Assembly: GCF_004319545.1 (NCBI RefSeq) | Contig: NZ_CP036313.1 | Coordinates: 1,676,501-1,740,500, forward strand | DNA from: Desulfobacter hydrogenophilus | Lineage (GTDB): Bacteria > Desulfobacterota > Desulfobacteria > Desulfobacterales > Desulfobacteraceae | Reading direction: 5' to 3' | Length of the DNA: 64,000 bases | Program-made: the position numbers and the translations under genes | Notes under the pieces: model-generated | Databases searched by the model: none | What the model was told of the DNA's origin: nothing | The model's input: the letters and a program-made list of their open reading frames with translations, nothing else | Shown: positions 26,029 through 35,907 of the stretch, in pieces | Layout: each line of letters opens with the position of its first letter | How positions within the stretch are numbered: position 1 is the stretch's first letter

Positions 26029-27285
26029 TTAATTTTTAATTAGTTGTGCCAAGTCATTCACCAGATTATCCAGGCCGATTTCAGTCTGTTCCTTGGTCGC
26101 CATGTTGCGGAGCACAAGCTTTTTTTGGGCAAGTTCATTGTCCCCGACAATGAGAACAAAAGCCGCATTCAACTTGTTTGCCCGCTTCATCAACGCTTTC
26201 ATGCTTTTTCCACGGAAGTCTGAATCTGTTCTTATGCCCATGGTATTCAATCTGCAAGACCATTCAAATGCATACGCCTGGGCCTCTGCCCCCAAGCTGA
26301 CAATAAAAAGATCAGGACCCTTTTCACACACCTGATTGTCAAGTTGTTCCATAACTTCCACCAGGCGGTCAAACCCGATGGCAAACCCGATGGCCGGTGT
26401 TGAGGGACCGCCAAGCTCTTCCACCAGACGGTCGTAACGGCCGCCGCCGGCAACTGCGGACTGGGCACCCAGCGTTGTGGTTTGAATCTCCCAGGCCGTA
26501 CGGGTATAATAGTCAAGTCCACGAACCAGGGTGTCGTCGACCATGAAATCCACGCCTAATTTTTCAAGGCTTTTTTTCACGGTTTCAAAATGGGTTCGGC
26601 AGTCCGGGCACAGATGATCCACTGTGGCAGGTGATCCTTCAAGGGCCTGTTTGCATGATTGTACTTTACAGTCCAGTATCCGCAATGGATTTTTAACCAG
26701 TCTGCGTTTGCAGTTCTCGCACAGATGGTCTTTTCGTTCGCCTAAAAAATCCAGCAGGGCTTTTTGAAAATCAGGACGGCAGGCAGGGCAGCCAAGACTG
26801 TTGATATGTGCAGAAAGACCTTCAAGTCCAAGGCGGCACAACAACGTGTGCAAAAGAAAAATCAGTTCACTGTCAATATAGGGAGATTCTACCCCGAAAA
26901 CCTCTGCGTCAATTTGGTAAAACTGGCGGTAGCGTCCTTTTTGCGGACGCTCCCGGCGGAACATGGGGCCCGTCAGATAAAATTTGCGTAACGGTTCGGC
27001 AGCATACATTTTATGCTGGATATACGCCCTGCAAATAGATGCTGTGGCTTCGGGCCGCAGTGTGAGCATGTCTCCTTTCCTGTCTGCAAAGGTATACATC
27101 TCTTTTTCAACAATATCGGTTGTTTCTCCGATACTCCGGGCAAACAATGCTGTCTTTTCCACAATGGGGATACGGATTTCCCTGTATCCAAAGGATTGAA
27201 ACAGGGCTGCCGCTTCTTGTTCTACTTTTTGCCACAGAGCAATTTGCTCCGGTAAAATATCTCTGAACCCGCGTATGGTCTGCAT
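26029..27285 (-). CDS. hisS: Histidyl-tRNA synthetase
   Basis: 418 residues. MQTIRGFRDILPEQIALWQ at the start, class II motif 2 in FYLTGPMFRRERPQKGRYRQ, histidine motifs LVRGLDYYTRTAWEIQT and GGGRYDRLVEELGG, and the C-terminal anticodon-binding domain. A cysteine-bearing stretch in the middle (LCENCKRRL, LCPDCRTHFE) is the zinc-ribbon-like insertion common in many HisRS. It lies upstream of aspS in one operon. Confidence 0.97.
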   Translation of the reverse strand: MQTIRGFRDILPEQIALWQKVEQEAAALFQSFGYREIRIPIVEKTALFARSIGETTDIVEKEMYTFADRKGDMLTLRPEATASICRAYIQHKMYAAEPLRKFYLTGPMFRRERPQKGRYRQFYQIDAEVFGVESPYIDSELIFLLHTLLCRLGLEGLSAHINSLGCPACRPDFQKALLDFLGERKDHLCENCKRRLVKNPLRILDCKVQSCKQALEGSPATVDHLCPDCRTHFETVKKSLEKLGVDFMVDDTLVRGLDYYTRTAWEIQTTTLGAQSAVAGGGRYDRLVEELGGPSTPAIGFAIGFDRLVEVMEQLDNQVCEKGPDLFIVSLGAEAQAYAFEWSCRLNTMGIRTDSDFRGKSMKALMKRANKLNAAFVLIVGDNELAQKKLVLRNMATKEQTEIGLDNLVNDLAQLIKN

Positions 27286-28239
27286 GCTTTTTATATCTTT
27301 AATCTATGTTGTTCATTACCAAAAAAATATACAGCCGATCTATATAATTTAAAATCAGTGCCTTAGTCAACATCTAATATAAGGGTCGGGTATTTCCCAC
27401 CAAGGCGAATATGGCAACAGCACCGCAGATGATTTTCCGGGATCTAAAAGTCAACGTTTACGACACCCAAACCCCACCGTAAAAAAAATAAAATTTTTCG
27501 TTGCGCTTGATGATTTGAATCGATATAGTACCCGAGATATCGAAAAGCTACCACCAACGGGGGGCGCAATCAAATATGTCACAAGGCATGTTATCATTCA
27601 AGCACGAAGAAGAAAAAAACCTAAGCAGTCCTATATTCTTGACAGATCTGCCCGTATATTTTAGCTATGTCAAAGTTATTGCCTTAGGCAACGCCATTGC
27701 ACCATTCTTGTTGGTATAACGATGCCAAATGCAGCAAAAAACAAACTAACAGTGCCAAACGATAGTTTTTATGAGCTAACAATTCATGCATTCTAAATAA
27801 GGTTAAAACCCCATGGCTGTAGCCTGTTCGCTTTTTTATAAAAGTATATTTAAATTCGACGGTGAATTTTGGCTATACTATCCTATTGACAAAATGGAAG
27901 TTCCTATCCTATATAAACTTAAACTTGTTAAGAGATGTTAAGAGATCTTTAAAAAACTGTTTAAATTTATTCAAATCTCAAACAGAAAGGAGGCTTGGTA
28001 GGGAAAAGTTTAGGGGGGGAAACTTTAAACCTTCTTGCGACGAGGAGGAGCAACTAACGTCCCCTTAAAGCAATCTCCGAACCATATGGCATTGCAGCAA
28101 GGTTAAGTTAGATGCTTGAAAAAAATTGGTATTTTGTTTTCGCAAGAGAGCAAGGTGTTAGAATTGAGGTCTGTTGGTAATATCGAATGAATTGAGAAGT
28201 TTTTTTTAATTAAATTCACTACATTATCAGGGAGGAAAG
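27286..28239. other. Long intergenic region upstream of ATP-citrate lyase genes
   Basis: About 950 AT-rich bases between divergent hisS and the lyase operon. No gene can be supported; a 68-codon frame at 27862-28068 has no recognisable features. The last 250 bases should contain the promoter of the strongly expressed citrate lyase genes; AGGGAGGAAAG precedes their first ATG as ribosome binding site. The length of the leader leaves room for a small RNA or regulatory element that I cannot identify. Confidence 0.5.
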
Positions 28240-29469
28240 ATGCAACTAACTGGATTAAAATATGGAAAGCAATTGATGGATATCGTTGGTTTCCCCGTAG
28301 CAGAGACCCTGACAGAAACTGCTACCAAAGAACAGATTGAAGCGTTGCTGAAAAAAGGCGGAAAACTCGTTGTAAAACCGTCTTTCATGGGCAGTGCCGG
28401 TAAAAAAGGAAAAGCGGGTCTGGTAAAAATCGTCGACAATTATGCTGACGCCAACCAGGCAAGAAAAGACCTTTTCTTTGCCGAATATAAACAGGGAAAT
28501 ACTACCCATAAGGCAAATGGCGTTACATTTGAAGAATTTGTCGCATCTGACGCTGAACTTTATGTAAGTATTACAACCTCTACAATTACCAGAACGCCTG
28601 TCATGCTTCTGATTGTTGAAGGTGGTGTTGAAGTTGAAGAGCTGCCCGACGACAAAAAAGCGATCATTCCGTTTAATCCCCTGGAAGGTCTTAAGGGATA
28701 TCATATCAATGATGCATTGATCAAACTGGGATGCCCCAAACCATTCATCAGCCCGCTGGTACAGCAACTTCCCAAACTGTGGGAACTGTATAACAATTAT
28801 GGTCTGACCATGATTGAGCTTAACCCCATCCGTATGAAAAAAGGCAAACGCCCACTTCCAGTTGCATGCGACGTTAAAGCTGCTTTTGACCAGGACGATC
28901 CAGCACAGGAACGCCTTGAGTTTCCCGATGAAGTGTTTGCTACAGAATTGACTGATTTTGAAACTGAAATCAACCAGCTGAGAACCTATCAGGGACAGAG
29001 CGACGTTGTTGAGCTCAATGCCAACGGAACCATCCTGCCCTTTATGTTTGGTGGTGGTGCCAACAGTGCGGCCACTGAGGTTCTGGGCGACAAAGCAATG
29101 TTTTCATCAGACTTTGGTGGAAACCCGCCCTATGCAAAGATGAAAGAGATTGCAAGCATTTGTTATAGACATTTTCTGAAGAATGCCAACATTGTTCAGA
29201 TTATTGGCGGTAAAGCAAACAACACCGATATTTTTGTTACTATCAAAGCGATGTTGGATGCCCTGAGAGAAAACATCCATTTGAATCCGGATGTACAGGT
29301 TATCATCGGTCGTGGTGGTCCAAACGTTATACAGGGAATGATTTATGCCCGTGACCTTCTTGACAGTATGAAAGTTCCTTACAAAATGTTCGGTTTCGAC
29401 AGTAGTATGATTGGTGTATTGAATTACACGCTGGAACTGGATGCATGGATTACAGAAAATAAGAAATAA
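28240..29469 (+). CDS. aclB: ATP-citrate lyase, small (ATP-grasp/SCS-beta-like) subunit
   Basis: 409 residues. The N-terminal half is an ATP-grasp domain (LVVKPSFMGSAGKKGKAGLV, GVTFEEFVASDAELYVSIT, YGLTMIELNPIRM), the second half a succinyl-CoA-synthetase-like domain (FMFGGGANSAATEVLG, IVQIIGGKANNTD, VQVIIGRGGPNVIQGM). This is the architecture of the small subunit of two-gene ATP-citrate lyases as in Chlorobium. With the large subunit it interconverts citrate + CoA + ATP and acetyl-CoA + oxaloacetate + ADP + Pi. In Desulfobacter the enzyme works in the citric acid cycle during acetate oxidation. Naming of A and B differs between organisms. Confidence 0.92.
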   Translation: MQLTGLKYGKQLMDIVGFPVAETLTETATKEQIEALLKKGGKLVVKPSFMGSAGKKGKAGLVKIVDNYADANQARKDLFFAEYKQGNTTHKANGVTFEEFVASDAELYVSITTSTITRTPVMLLIVEGGVEVEELPDDKKAIIPFNPLEGLKGYHINDALIKLGCPKPFISPLVQQLPKLWELYNNYGLTMIELNPIRMKKGKRPLPVACDVKAAFDQDDPAQERLEFPDEVFATELTDFETEINQLRTYQGQSDVVELNANGTILPFMFGGGANSAATEVLGDKAMFSSDFGGNPPYAKMKEIASICYRHFLKNANIVQIIGGKANNTDIFVTIKAMLDALRENIHLNPDVQVIIGRGGPNVIQGMIYARDLLDSMKVPYKMFGFDSSMIGVLNYTLELDAWITENKK

Positions 29470-29576
29470 TTAAGTGCTGATCCAATACAAGGGTCAAAGG
29501 TAATCTGATGATTTGAGAATAAATCGAAGCACTTGAGCATAATAACCAGAAATAAATCATTTTTATTGGAGAAGCT

Positions 29577-32300
29577 ATGAGCCAAACTAATCCGTTCCCA
29601 TACTATGTGGGCGTAAATAGCCTAGAAGAAATAGCAAATAAAGAAACACGGTGCATCGTGATGAATCTTCTGGGTGGTGAAAGTAGAGGCGTAACCCCCA
29701 CATCACACGAATTCAGTGGCGGTAACATTGTCGCTGGTGTTCAGTACGGAAAATCCGGTGGAAAACTGGAAACCAAAATTGGGGATATCCCCGCATATGG
29801 TAGTGTTAAAGAAATTATTGATGCCGGTATCGAATTTGATACAGGTGTTATCTATCTGCCGCCTACCGCAGTTGCTGCTGCTGCGGCTGAACTGATTGCA
29901 CAGAATCCGAAACTGACGAAAATTGTAATTTTGACAGAAAAAGTATCTGTTAAGGATTCTCAGTTTATCCGTGCAATTGCACAACAGCATAAAATCGACG
30001 TATTTGGTGGAAACTGCCTGGGTATTGGTAACTCCTGGGAGCAAGTGCGTGTTGGTGGTGCCTTGGGCGGTAATAATCCGGGTGAAAGTCTGGTAAAAGG
30101 AAGTGTTGCGGTTTTCAGTAACTCAGGTAACTTCAGTACAACCATCCCTGAATACTTGAAAGTAGCCGGTTTCGGTACCTCAACTGTACTCAGTTCCGGT
30201 AAAGATCTTTATATCCAGTTCGCCTTCGCAGAATTCCTCCATTGCGCTGAAAACGACCCCCGGACCAAAGCGATCTTCTGCTATATTGAACCCGGCGGAT
30301 ATTATGAAAAAATGGCACTGGACTGGATCAAAGACGGCACCCTTAAATTCACCAAGCCGATTGTCGCATGCGTAATCGGACGCTGGAAAGCCAACTTGAG
30401 CCGTGCGGTTGGTCATGCCGGCGCTATTGCCGGTGGTGGCGATGATGCCCTGGCAAAAGAGAAATGGTTTGATGAGTACTTTGGCATGGGTCTGTTTGAT
30501 CCTGAAAACCCCAAAGCTTCCAAAAAGGGTGTCAGAATTGACTCCATTTCGGATGCGCCCACAGCTATGGCTGCTCTGTATAAAGAGATCGGAGAAAAAC
30601 CTGATTTTGCACCCAAGGGCGACCTGAGCCTGAAACCCTGGTTTGTGAATGAGCAGGGTATTGACTTCCCTGCAAAATTGCATATGGAAGCCGTAGAAGC
30701 CATGGAACCCTACAATGATGCCATCAGAAAACTTGGTAATCAGGTAGGTGCCCAGCTGACAAGAGAAGTTATGCGCAACAAATCCGGTGCAAGCCGGATG
30801 AATCCAAAAACCGATGTTACCGAAGTACATGGTATCCCGGTTCTCGATCTTGTTGTAAAACACTTTGCGCTTTCCAACTTCTTTGCTGTAACCTCAGTTC
30901 TTCCCGATGAGAAACAGCTTCCGCTGGCCAATGCCATCATGAACTATTTTTCAGCCGTCGGCACAGGGTATATGGATGTTGCTGCTAGAGGCCGCGCCAA
31001 TGGCACATTGCCCAATGGGTATCTTGGCGCAGCTGTTATCACATCCGGTAACTGCAAATTGTACAGCGACATGACAGAGATGACCGACAAAATGATCAAT
31101 CTTTTCTATGTCGATATCCATGGAAATTCTTCTGTAAATGACGCGCTTGTTGATGAAAAGCTGTCACAGAAGGGTATAATGCCCCAGGGTGAAACAACGC
31201 CTAAAGATGCAGAAGTTGCTGCGTTCTTCGGTGAATTACTGGCCAAACAAGGGCTGGAAACCATCTTCACCAAATATGCCCAGAAATATGCCGAAGCCAA
31301 TGGTGATGTGAATAAACTGAACCTGCTTCTGGCTGCCATGATCCTCAGCGTTACATGGGAACCCCTGGTTAACAGGCAGATGACCCGTGAAACCGCTCTG
31401 GAGGTTGGTACTTACCTGGGATGCAACGGTGTTATTGTAGGTTGCTGCGCACCCCAGTATGAAGTCAACGATTTCTACAAATCCTTGTCAGAACTCAGTG
31501 ATCTGTCCTTGCTGAACACCGATTTCGCAACAAGCATTTTTAAACTGCTGTTCAACCGTGACTGCGATGCAAGAGAACAGTTTGCCATCAACGGACTGCT
31601 TAACCTGTTGATGTCCAATGGCCCGGGTACCATTAGTGCCAAGGGTGGCAAGGAATCCGTCAGCGGCGGTAACTTTATTGCTACATGCTATGCCGGCTGG
31701 ATGTGCAACACTGGTCGTGACCATGGTGGGAACGGTTTTGAAGCCATCAAGTTCCTCAAAGACGCCTTTGGCGACTTTGACCCGTACCTGGAACCAGATG
31801 CAAAAAAACGCGAAGCAAAACTTGCAGAACTGGCCCAGGCTACTGCTGAAAAATACCTGGAAACCAAAACAACTGCAAAACGCGAAGGTATCATGAACTA
31901 CTTCAAGGTCCCGTGCGTAAACCATCCCGTATTCAAAGGCAAACCTGTCAACTACGATCCGCGTGAAGTTTTCATGGACAAACTGTTCACTGAAAGAAAT
32001 GAGATCAATCACTTCCAGGTATTCTATCATCACCTGGTTAAAAAGATGTTTGAAGTTGGCGCCACCAAGAATGTATTCTGCGTGAATATTGATGGTGTTA
32101 TCGCAACGATCTCCCTTGACCTTCTGTGGAAAGATGTTAACAGCGGAAAAATTGATGCCAAGGCAATGCAGGACATAGCATTTATCATGTTTCTGCTTGG
32201 TCGTATGGTTGGTTGCTCTGCTGAAATTGCTGACCACAAAGCTCGTGGTAATGCAATGGATACCCGTACTCCTGCCAGCCAGGTTGAGTTTGTTGGGTAA
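29577..32300 (+). CDS. aclA: ATP-citrate lyase, large subunit, unusually long
   Basis: 907 residues. Residues 1-330 are SCS-alpha-like: CoA-binding VFGGNCLGIGNSWEQVRVGG, VAVFSNSGNFSTTIPEYLKV, and the phosphohistidine segment LSRAVGHAGAIAGGGDD near 280. The rest is a citrate-synthase-like cleavage domain: EVHGIPVLDLVVKHFALSNF, CNTGRDHGGNGFEAI near 711, and a C-terminal VNIDGVIATISLDLLW. Two-gene lyases usually have a large subunit near 610 residues, so about 300 extra lie in the citrate-synthase half, making that domain full length. The reaction is shared with the small subunit, encoded 107 bases upstream. A strong terminator follows. Confidence 0.9.
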   Translation: MSQTNPFPYYVGVNSLEEIANKETRCIVMNLLGGESRGVTPTSHEFSGGNIVAGVQYGKSGGKLETKIGDIPAYGSVKEIIDAGIEFDTGVIYLPPTAVAAAAAELIAQNPKLTKIVILTEKVSVKDSQFIRAIAQQHKIDVFGGNCLGIGNSWEQVRVGGALGGNNPGESLVKGSVAVFSNSGNFSTTIPEYLKVAGFGTSTVLSSGKDLYIQFAFAEFLHCAENDPRTKAIFCYIEPGGYYEKMALDWIKDGTLKFTKPIVACVIGRWKANLSRAVGHAGAIAGGGDDALAKEKWFDEYFGMGLFDPENPKASKKGVRIDSISDAPTAMAALYKEIGEKPDFAPKGDLSLKPWFVNEQGIDFPAKLHMEAVEAMEPYNDAIRKLGNQVGAQLTREVMRNKSGASRMNPKTDVTEVHGIPVLDLVVKHFALSNFFAVTSVLPDEKQLPLANAIMNYFSAVGTGYMDVAARGRANGTLPNGYLGAAVITSGNCKLYSDMTEMTDKMINLFYVDIHGNSSVNDALVDEKLSQKGIMPQGETTPKDAEVAAFFGELLAKQGLETIFTKYAQKYAEANGDVNKLNLLLAAMILSVTWEPLVNRQMTRETALEVGTYLGCNGVIVGCCAPQYEVNDFYKSLSELSDLSLLNTDFATSIFKLLFNRDCDAREQFAINGLLNLLMSNGPGTISAKGGKESVSGGNFIATCYAGWMCNTGRDHGGNGFEAIKFLKDAFGDFDPYLEPDAKKREAKLAELAQATAEKYLETKTTAKREGIMNYFKVPCVNHPVFKGKPVNYDPREVFMDKLFTERNEINHFQVFYHHLVKKMFEVGATKNVFCVNIDGVIATISLDLLWKDVNSGKIDAKAMQDIAFIMFLLGRMVGCSAEIADHKARGNAMDTRTPASQVEFVG

Positions 32301-32351
32301 TATCCCATTGTTTTTAGCGGAAAGTTAATTTTTTAACTTTCTTCGATATAC

Positions 32352-32391
32352 AAAAACTGAGCAGGTTCTTATGAACCTGCTCAGTTTTTTT
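32352..32391 (+). terminator. Rho-independent terminator after aclA
   Basis: Perfect 17-base stem (32352-32368 with 32373-32389), four-base loop and T-rich tail. Confidence 0.92.
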
Positions 32392-32735
32392 ATTTTTATA
32401 ATCCGGCATTTTTCACCCAACGCTTTTTATGCGTGTTCATTCTTTTGAGTAGAATATCCTGCATAGTTCTGGTATCAATAATTAGATGAATTTTAAAGAC
32501 ATTCTTCAATTGTTTCACATGAAACTGTGGATGAATCATAATTGATCACCTAAGGACCGTAGATTAAATAAGTTGGGCAGAAATAACGCCGAATTTCGGT
32601 TCATCTACAAGGCGCATTAAAGATCGAATAGCCAAGCCTATTGGACCTTTGATGCAACGAAGTAGATGGGCCAAAAGGCAAGCTATTTCGTTCAAGTTAT
32701 TTAATCTGCGATTCTAAGAGCAAAGGAACGGTTTC
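32392..32735. other. Intergenic region with a parS-like site
   Basis: No gene seen. The region holds one parS-like 16-mer (listed separately) and the promoter region of cobO. Confidence 0.5.
32511..32526. promoter_or_regulatory. parS-like ParB-binding site 1
   Basis: TGTTTCACATGAAACT differs from the bacterial parS consensus (TGTTTCACGTGAAACA) at two bases, one of them in the central CACGTG. ParB recognition of this variant is uncertain. Confidence 0.35.
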
Positions 32736-33248
32736 GTGAAAGGTTACGTTCAAGTTTACACGGGCAATGGTAAGGGAAAAACAACCGCAAGCCTTGGTCT
32801 TGCACTCAGAGCGGCTGGAGCCGGACTTAAGGTTTTCATTGTTCAGTTTATGAAACAGGGCATGTATTCTGAAATAAAAGCACTGAAGAAATTTGATAAT
32901 ATTGTTGTTGAACAATATGGCGCCGGGCAATTTGTTAAAGAAAAACCCTCTGATGCAGAAAGAGCCAGTTGCCGACAGGGCTATGAACGGTTATGTCGCA
33001 TCATTGAATCAGGAGACCATGATCTTGTTATCGCTGAGGAGGCCAATATAGCCTGTTTTTGCGGTTTACTTTCAGAGGAAGACCTCTTACATCTGATTGC
33101 TATAAAACCCGAGCATATTGAACTTGTGATTACCGGACGCTACGCGCCTGCGTCTGTTATGGATAAAGCGGATCTTGTAACGGAAATGACACAGATCAAA
33201 CATTATTATCAACAAGGTGTTGAAGCCAGGGTGGGAATTGAAAAATGA
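32736..33248 (+). CDS. cobO: Cob(I)yrinic acid a,c-diamide adenosyltransferase
   Basis: 170 residues, CobO/BtuR family. P-loop YTGNGKGKTTASLGLALRA near the N-terminus, VFIVQFMKQG, and the Walker B-like DLVIAEEANIACFCGLLSEE. It transfers the adenosyl group of ATP to reduced corrinoids, giving the coenzyme form. This fits the corrinoid salvage genes further on (binding protein-CbiZ fusion and BtuFCD), although it stands apart from them. It overlaps the following FapA-like gene by 11 bases or more. The classical CobO ending with a longer basic tail is absent, as in many short members. Confidence 0.93.
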   Translation: MKGYVQVYTGNGKGKTTASLGLALRAAGAGLKVFIVQFMKQGMYSEIKALKKFDNIVVEQYGAGQFVKEKPSDAERASCRQGYERLCRIIESGDHDLVIAEEANIACFCGLLSEEDLLHLIAIKPEHIELVITGRYAPASVMDKADLVTEMTQIKHYYQQGVEARVGIEK

Positions 33249-35280
33249 AATAAATAAGACCAATGCGGAACAGGCCAATAATATTCCGACATTGGCAGAT
33301 CTTGCACTAAAGTACGGCACCATTTCCCAGGATCAGCATGCTTATCTGTTACAACTTTTCACCTTTAAAAAAGAGCAGACTGATTTTGAAGAACTGTTGC
33401 GTGATGAAGGCATGGCAACGCGGTATCAACTGGGGTTGCTTAAGCTGATCCGAGAGTATCAAATTATCCGCAAAAGCGGTGAAGAATTTGGTAAAATTGC
33501 CGTTGAAAAAGGCCTTGCCACAACGGGCGATATCAATCAGGCATTGGAATTACAAAAAAATGAATTTAAAAAATCACGACATAAAAAACTTATCGGTGAT
33601 CTTCTTGTTGAAACTCATATTTTAACAACAAAACAAAAAGATTTAATCCTCAAAGAGCAGAATCTGTTTAATAAATATGATTATGACTTATCCTATGAAA
33701 AAAGCAAATCATCTGAAACTTGCGAAAAGGGCAGGGGCGGGGAGCCTGAAAAGCAATCTGAACTAAGTATCATCGTCAGTTCAGATCATCTGACTGCCTG
33801 GATAGAAAGACGCCATCCTGATGAAACTGTGATCACATTAAAGCAGGTAAAAGATGCTGCTATGACATATGGCATTGTTAACGGGGTGTATCCTGATCCT
33901 TTTATTCAGTGTTTCCTTGATGCCGGTGTTAAGAAATTCCCCGTTGCCCGGGTGGATTGTGCTATTTTTTTGAAGCGGCAATGCAATTTTTCTTTACATA
34001 TAAGTGGAGATAACGGCAAGCCAATAGAGAAAAAAAAGGGGAACGTTCTCACCGAACAGACCAATGCAGCCATAAAAGTTCAAGTTGAGAACTTGTATGG
34101 TGAAACTATAAACGCTCTATCAGAAAATGATTTTGTTGTTCGTTGTGGCGAAAATACCAGATGGTCAAGGGACAAGTTGAAAATTCTTGCCGTCAAATCC
34201 GGAATGCCTGCGCTTTCAGCTGCCCGAAGAATGTTTATTCATCCTGTGGTTCATATCCTGGAAGATGCAGATTATCGTTACGGACCCATTGAATCCTATG
34301 CCGATTTATCAGTATCAGGGACGATTACCGGCGCATATTCAATAACAGCAGGCAAGGTCAGTGCTGAGGAGATTCGGGGTGCAAATATAGAGGCCATAGG
34401 CGATATCCATATTAGAGTCGGTGTTACGGGTGCGACGATTCGGGCCCAGGGTGATGTCTATGCCAGGTATGTGCATAACAGCAAAATAGAAACCTTTGGT
34501 AATGTTTATGTTCAAAATGAAGTTATTGATTCACAGATCAGATGCAGCGGAAAATTTGAAAGTACGAAATGCAAGGTGATTTCATCAAAAATTTATGCAA
34601 AGGGTGGGGTTCTTCTCTCCGGCGTCGGGAGTGAACGGTCAAGGCCAAGCACTATTGTTGCGGGTGGGGAACACCATGCTATTGGCCTTGTGCAAACCAT
34701 TCTGGATATAATGGATTCTATTCTTGGCAAATTGGATGATATCGAAGATGAAAAGCGCGACCACCAGTCCCAGGCAGAAAAAATCTTTAAAAAAATGATC
34801 GCGCTTAAAGCGTTTCATGACAAGGCCAAGAAGAAAAAAGATGCGCTGTTATCTGAACTTGATAAAAGAAAAGAATATATAAATAAGAAAATCCTGATAA
34901 ACATCCAGAACCTAATTTCATCCTACGATAAGCGAATGAACAGTTCTCTGGTTTCATTGAAAACAATGAATGTTTCCAAAAAAGAGCATGATGCATGTGT
35001 TGTGGAACTGGAAAAAAAGATTTCCGTATTAACTGCCCAGACAGAAAAAGAGATTCTTTCACATGAAAAAACGCTCTTTGCATATTTGGAAAAGTCAAAG
35101 GAAAGAATCGGTGTTCCGATTATTGAGATTAAAGAAAAGGCCTATGCCGGTAGCATGCTGGGTGGTGTTTACCAACTTTTATCACTTTCGGGCAATAAAG
35201 ACGGTTTCAAGGTTGAAGAGAAGTGGGGGCAGGGAAGGGCTCCTGAATTACAAATTACCCCACTGTTGCAGAAATCATGA
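33238..35280 (+). CDS. FapA-family (DUF342) polymer-like protein
   Basis: 680 residues. The N-terminal 190 residues are helical and charged, with repeats of the type found in secretion-ATPase regulatory parts (LADLALKYGTISQDQH, FGKIAVEKGLATTGDINQAL). The middle (about 350-510) is the FapA/DUF342 beta-helix (VSGTITGAYSITAGKVSAEE, GANIEAIGDIHIRVGVTGAT, SKIETFGNVYVQNEV), followed by a long coiled coil. Some FapA proteins modulate signalling by their beta-helix scaffold; the role here is unknown. TTG at 33238 is preferred because AGGGTGG lies six bases upstream; GTG at 33217 would add seven residues and deepen the overlap with cobO. Confidence 0.8.
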   Translation: MKNEINKTNAEQANNIPTLADLALKYGTISQDQHAYLLQLFTFKKEQTDFEELLRDEGMATRYQLGLLKLIREYQIIRKSGEEFGKIAVEKGLATTGDINQALELQKNEFKKSRHKKLIGDLLVETHILTTKQKDLILKEQNLFNKYDYDLSYEKSKSSETCEKGRGGEPEKQSELSIIVSSDHLTAWIERRHPDETVITLKQVKDAAMTYGIVNGVYPDPFIQCFLDAGVKKFPVARVDCAIFLKRQCNFSLHISGDNGKPIEKKKGNVLTEQTNAAIKVQVENLYGETINALSENDFVVRCGENTRWSRDKLKILAVKSGMPALSAARRMFIHPVVHILEDADYRYGPIESYADLSVSGTITGAYSITAGKVSAEEIRGANIEAIGDIHIRVGVTGATIRAQGDVYARYVHNSKIETFGNVYVQNEVIDSQIRCSGKFESTKCKVISSKIYAKGGVLLSGVGSERSRPSTIVAGGEHHAIGLVQTILDIMDSILGKLDDIEDEKRDHQSQAEKIFKKMIALKAFHDKAKKKKDALLSELDKRKEYINKKILINIQNLISSYDKRMNSSLVSLKTMNVSKKEHDACVVELEKKISVLTAQTEKEILSHEKTLFAYLEKSKERIGVPIIEIKEKAYAGSMLGGVYQLLSLSGNKDGFKVEEKWGQGRAPELQITPLLQKS

Positions 35281-35880
35281 GGATTTCAAATTAGCATGGA
35301 ATAAAGAAGAATGAACAGCCCCGGAGGAATAAAGCTGGCTTTTTATCAGATGGACCTGGTTTACAGGAATTTTTATGGTGCCTGTTTCAATTTTAAGCGC
35401 TTTCTTTAATGTGCCTGGTTTTACATAGTGGCGTACCCGAGATAAAGTGATGTGTGGTGAAAATCTTTTCTCTTTAACAAACGGGTGGCATTTATTCAGT
35501 CTTAAATCAATGTCGCGCTGCAAAGCAACCTCTTTTGGATTTGTCTTATCCGGCCCAATCCAGAGAACTTTAGGATGGTGTACATTTGGAAAAATGCCAA
35601 GTCTGTTAAATGTAATATTAAAACGAGCCTTATCAGCAATCGCTTCAGATAACATTGTTTTAATACAGGGTAGCGCCCGTTTTGAAATATTTCCAAGAAA
35701 TTTTAAGGTTAGATGAAAATTTTGAGTTGAAGGCCATCCTGCAGGAATGCCGGTGGAACGAATGTCTCTCTGTACCCGGCCCAACTGACGCTTCGTATGC
35801 CCGTCAAGAACGATTGCTATAAAACATCTGATTGTTGCGCCATCTTCAATATTTTTATCAGAATTCAAGCAGATCTCCAA
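35275..35880 (-). CDS. thpR: RNA 2',3'-cyclic phosphodiesterase
   Basis: 201 residues, 2H phosphoesterase superfamily. Two HxTx motifs, NFHLTLKFLGNI near residue 55 and FSPHITLSRVRH near 142, form the catalytic pair; RCFIAIVLDGHTKRQL is the usual start of the domain. Related enzymes open 2',3'-cyclic phosphates and show reverse 2'-5' RNA ligase activity. The ATG at 35880 gives about 17 residues before the domain; other starts are possible. It converges on the FapA-like gene with a six-base overlap of the two stops. Confidence 0.9.
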   Translation of the reverse strand: MEICLNSDKNIEDGATIRCFIAIVLDGHTKRQLGRVQRDIRSTGIPAGWPSTQNFHLTLKFLGNISKRALPCIKTMLSEAIADKARFNITFNRLGIFPNVHHPKVLWIGPDKTNPKEVALQRDIDLRLNKCHPFVKEKRFSPHITLSRVRHYVKPGTLKKALKIETGTIKIPVNQVHLIKSQLYSSGAVHSSLFHANLKSS

Positions 35881-35882
35881 AA

Positions 35883-35898
35883 TGTTTCATGTGGAACA
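35883..35898. promoter_or_regulatory. parS-like ParB-binding site 2
   Basis: Complement reads TGTTCCACATGAAACA, one base from the consensus parS TGTTCCACGTGAAACA, with the same central change as site 1. It lies between thpR and the Elp3-like gene, just before the thpR start. Confidence 0.4.
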
Positions 35899-35907
35899 AC
35901 TATTGAA

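Noticed and set aside
27862..28068. 68-codon frame in the leader of the citrate lyase operon
   Set aside because: No homology, poor start region and AT-rich text; more likely untranslated leader.
31488..32237. 249-codon frame antisense to the citrate lyase large subunit
   Set aside because: Lies wholly inside a well-supported coding sequence, with a Phe/Cys-rich composition typical of antisense frames.
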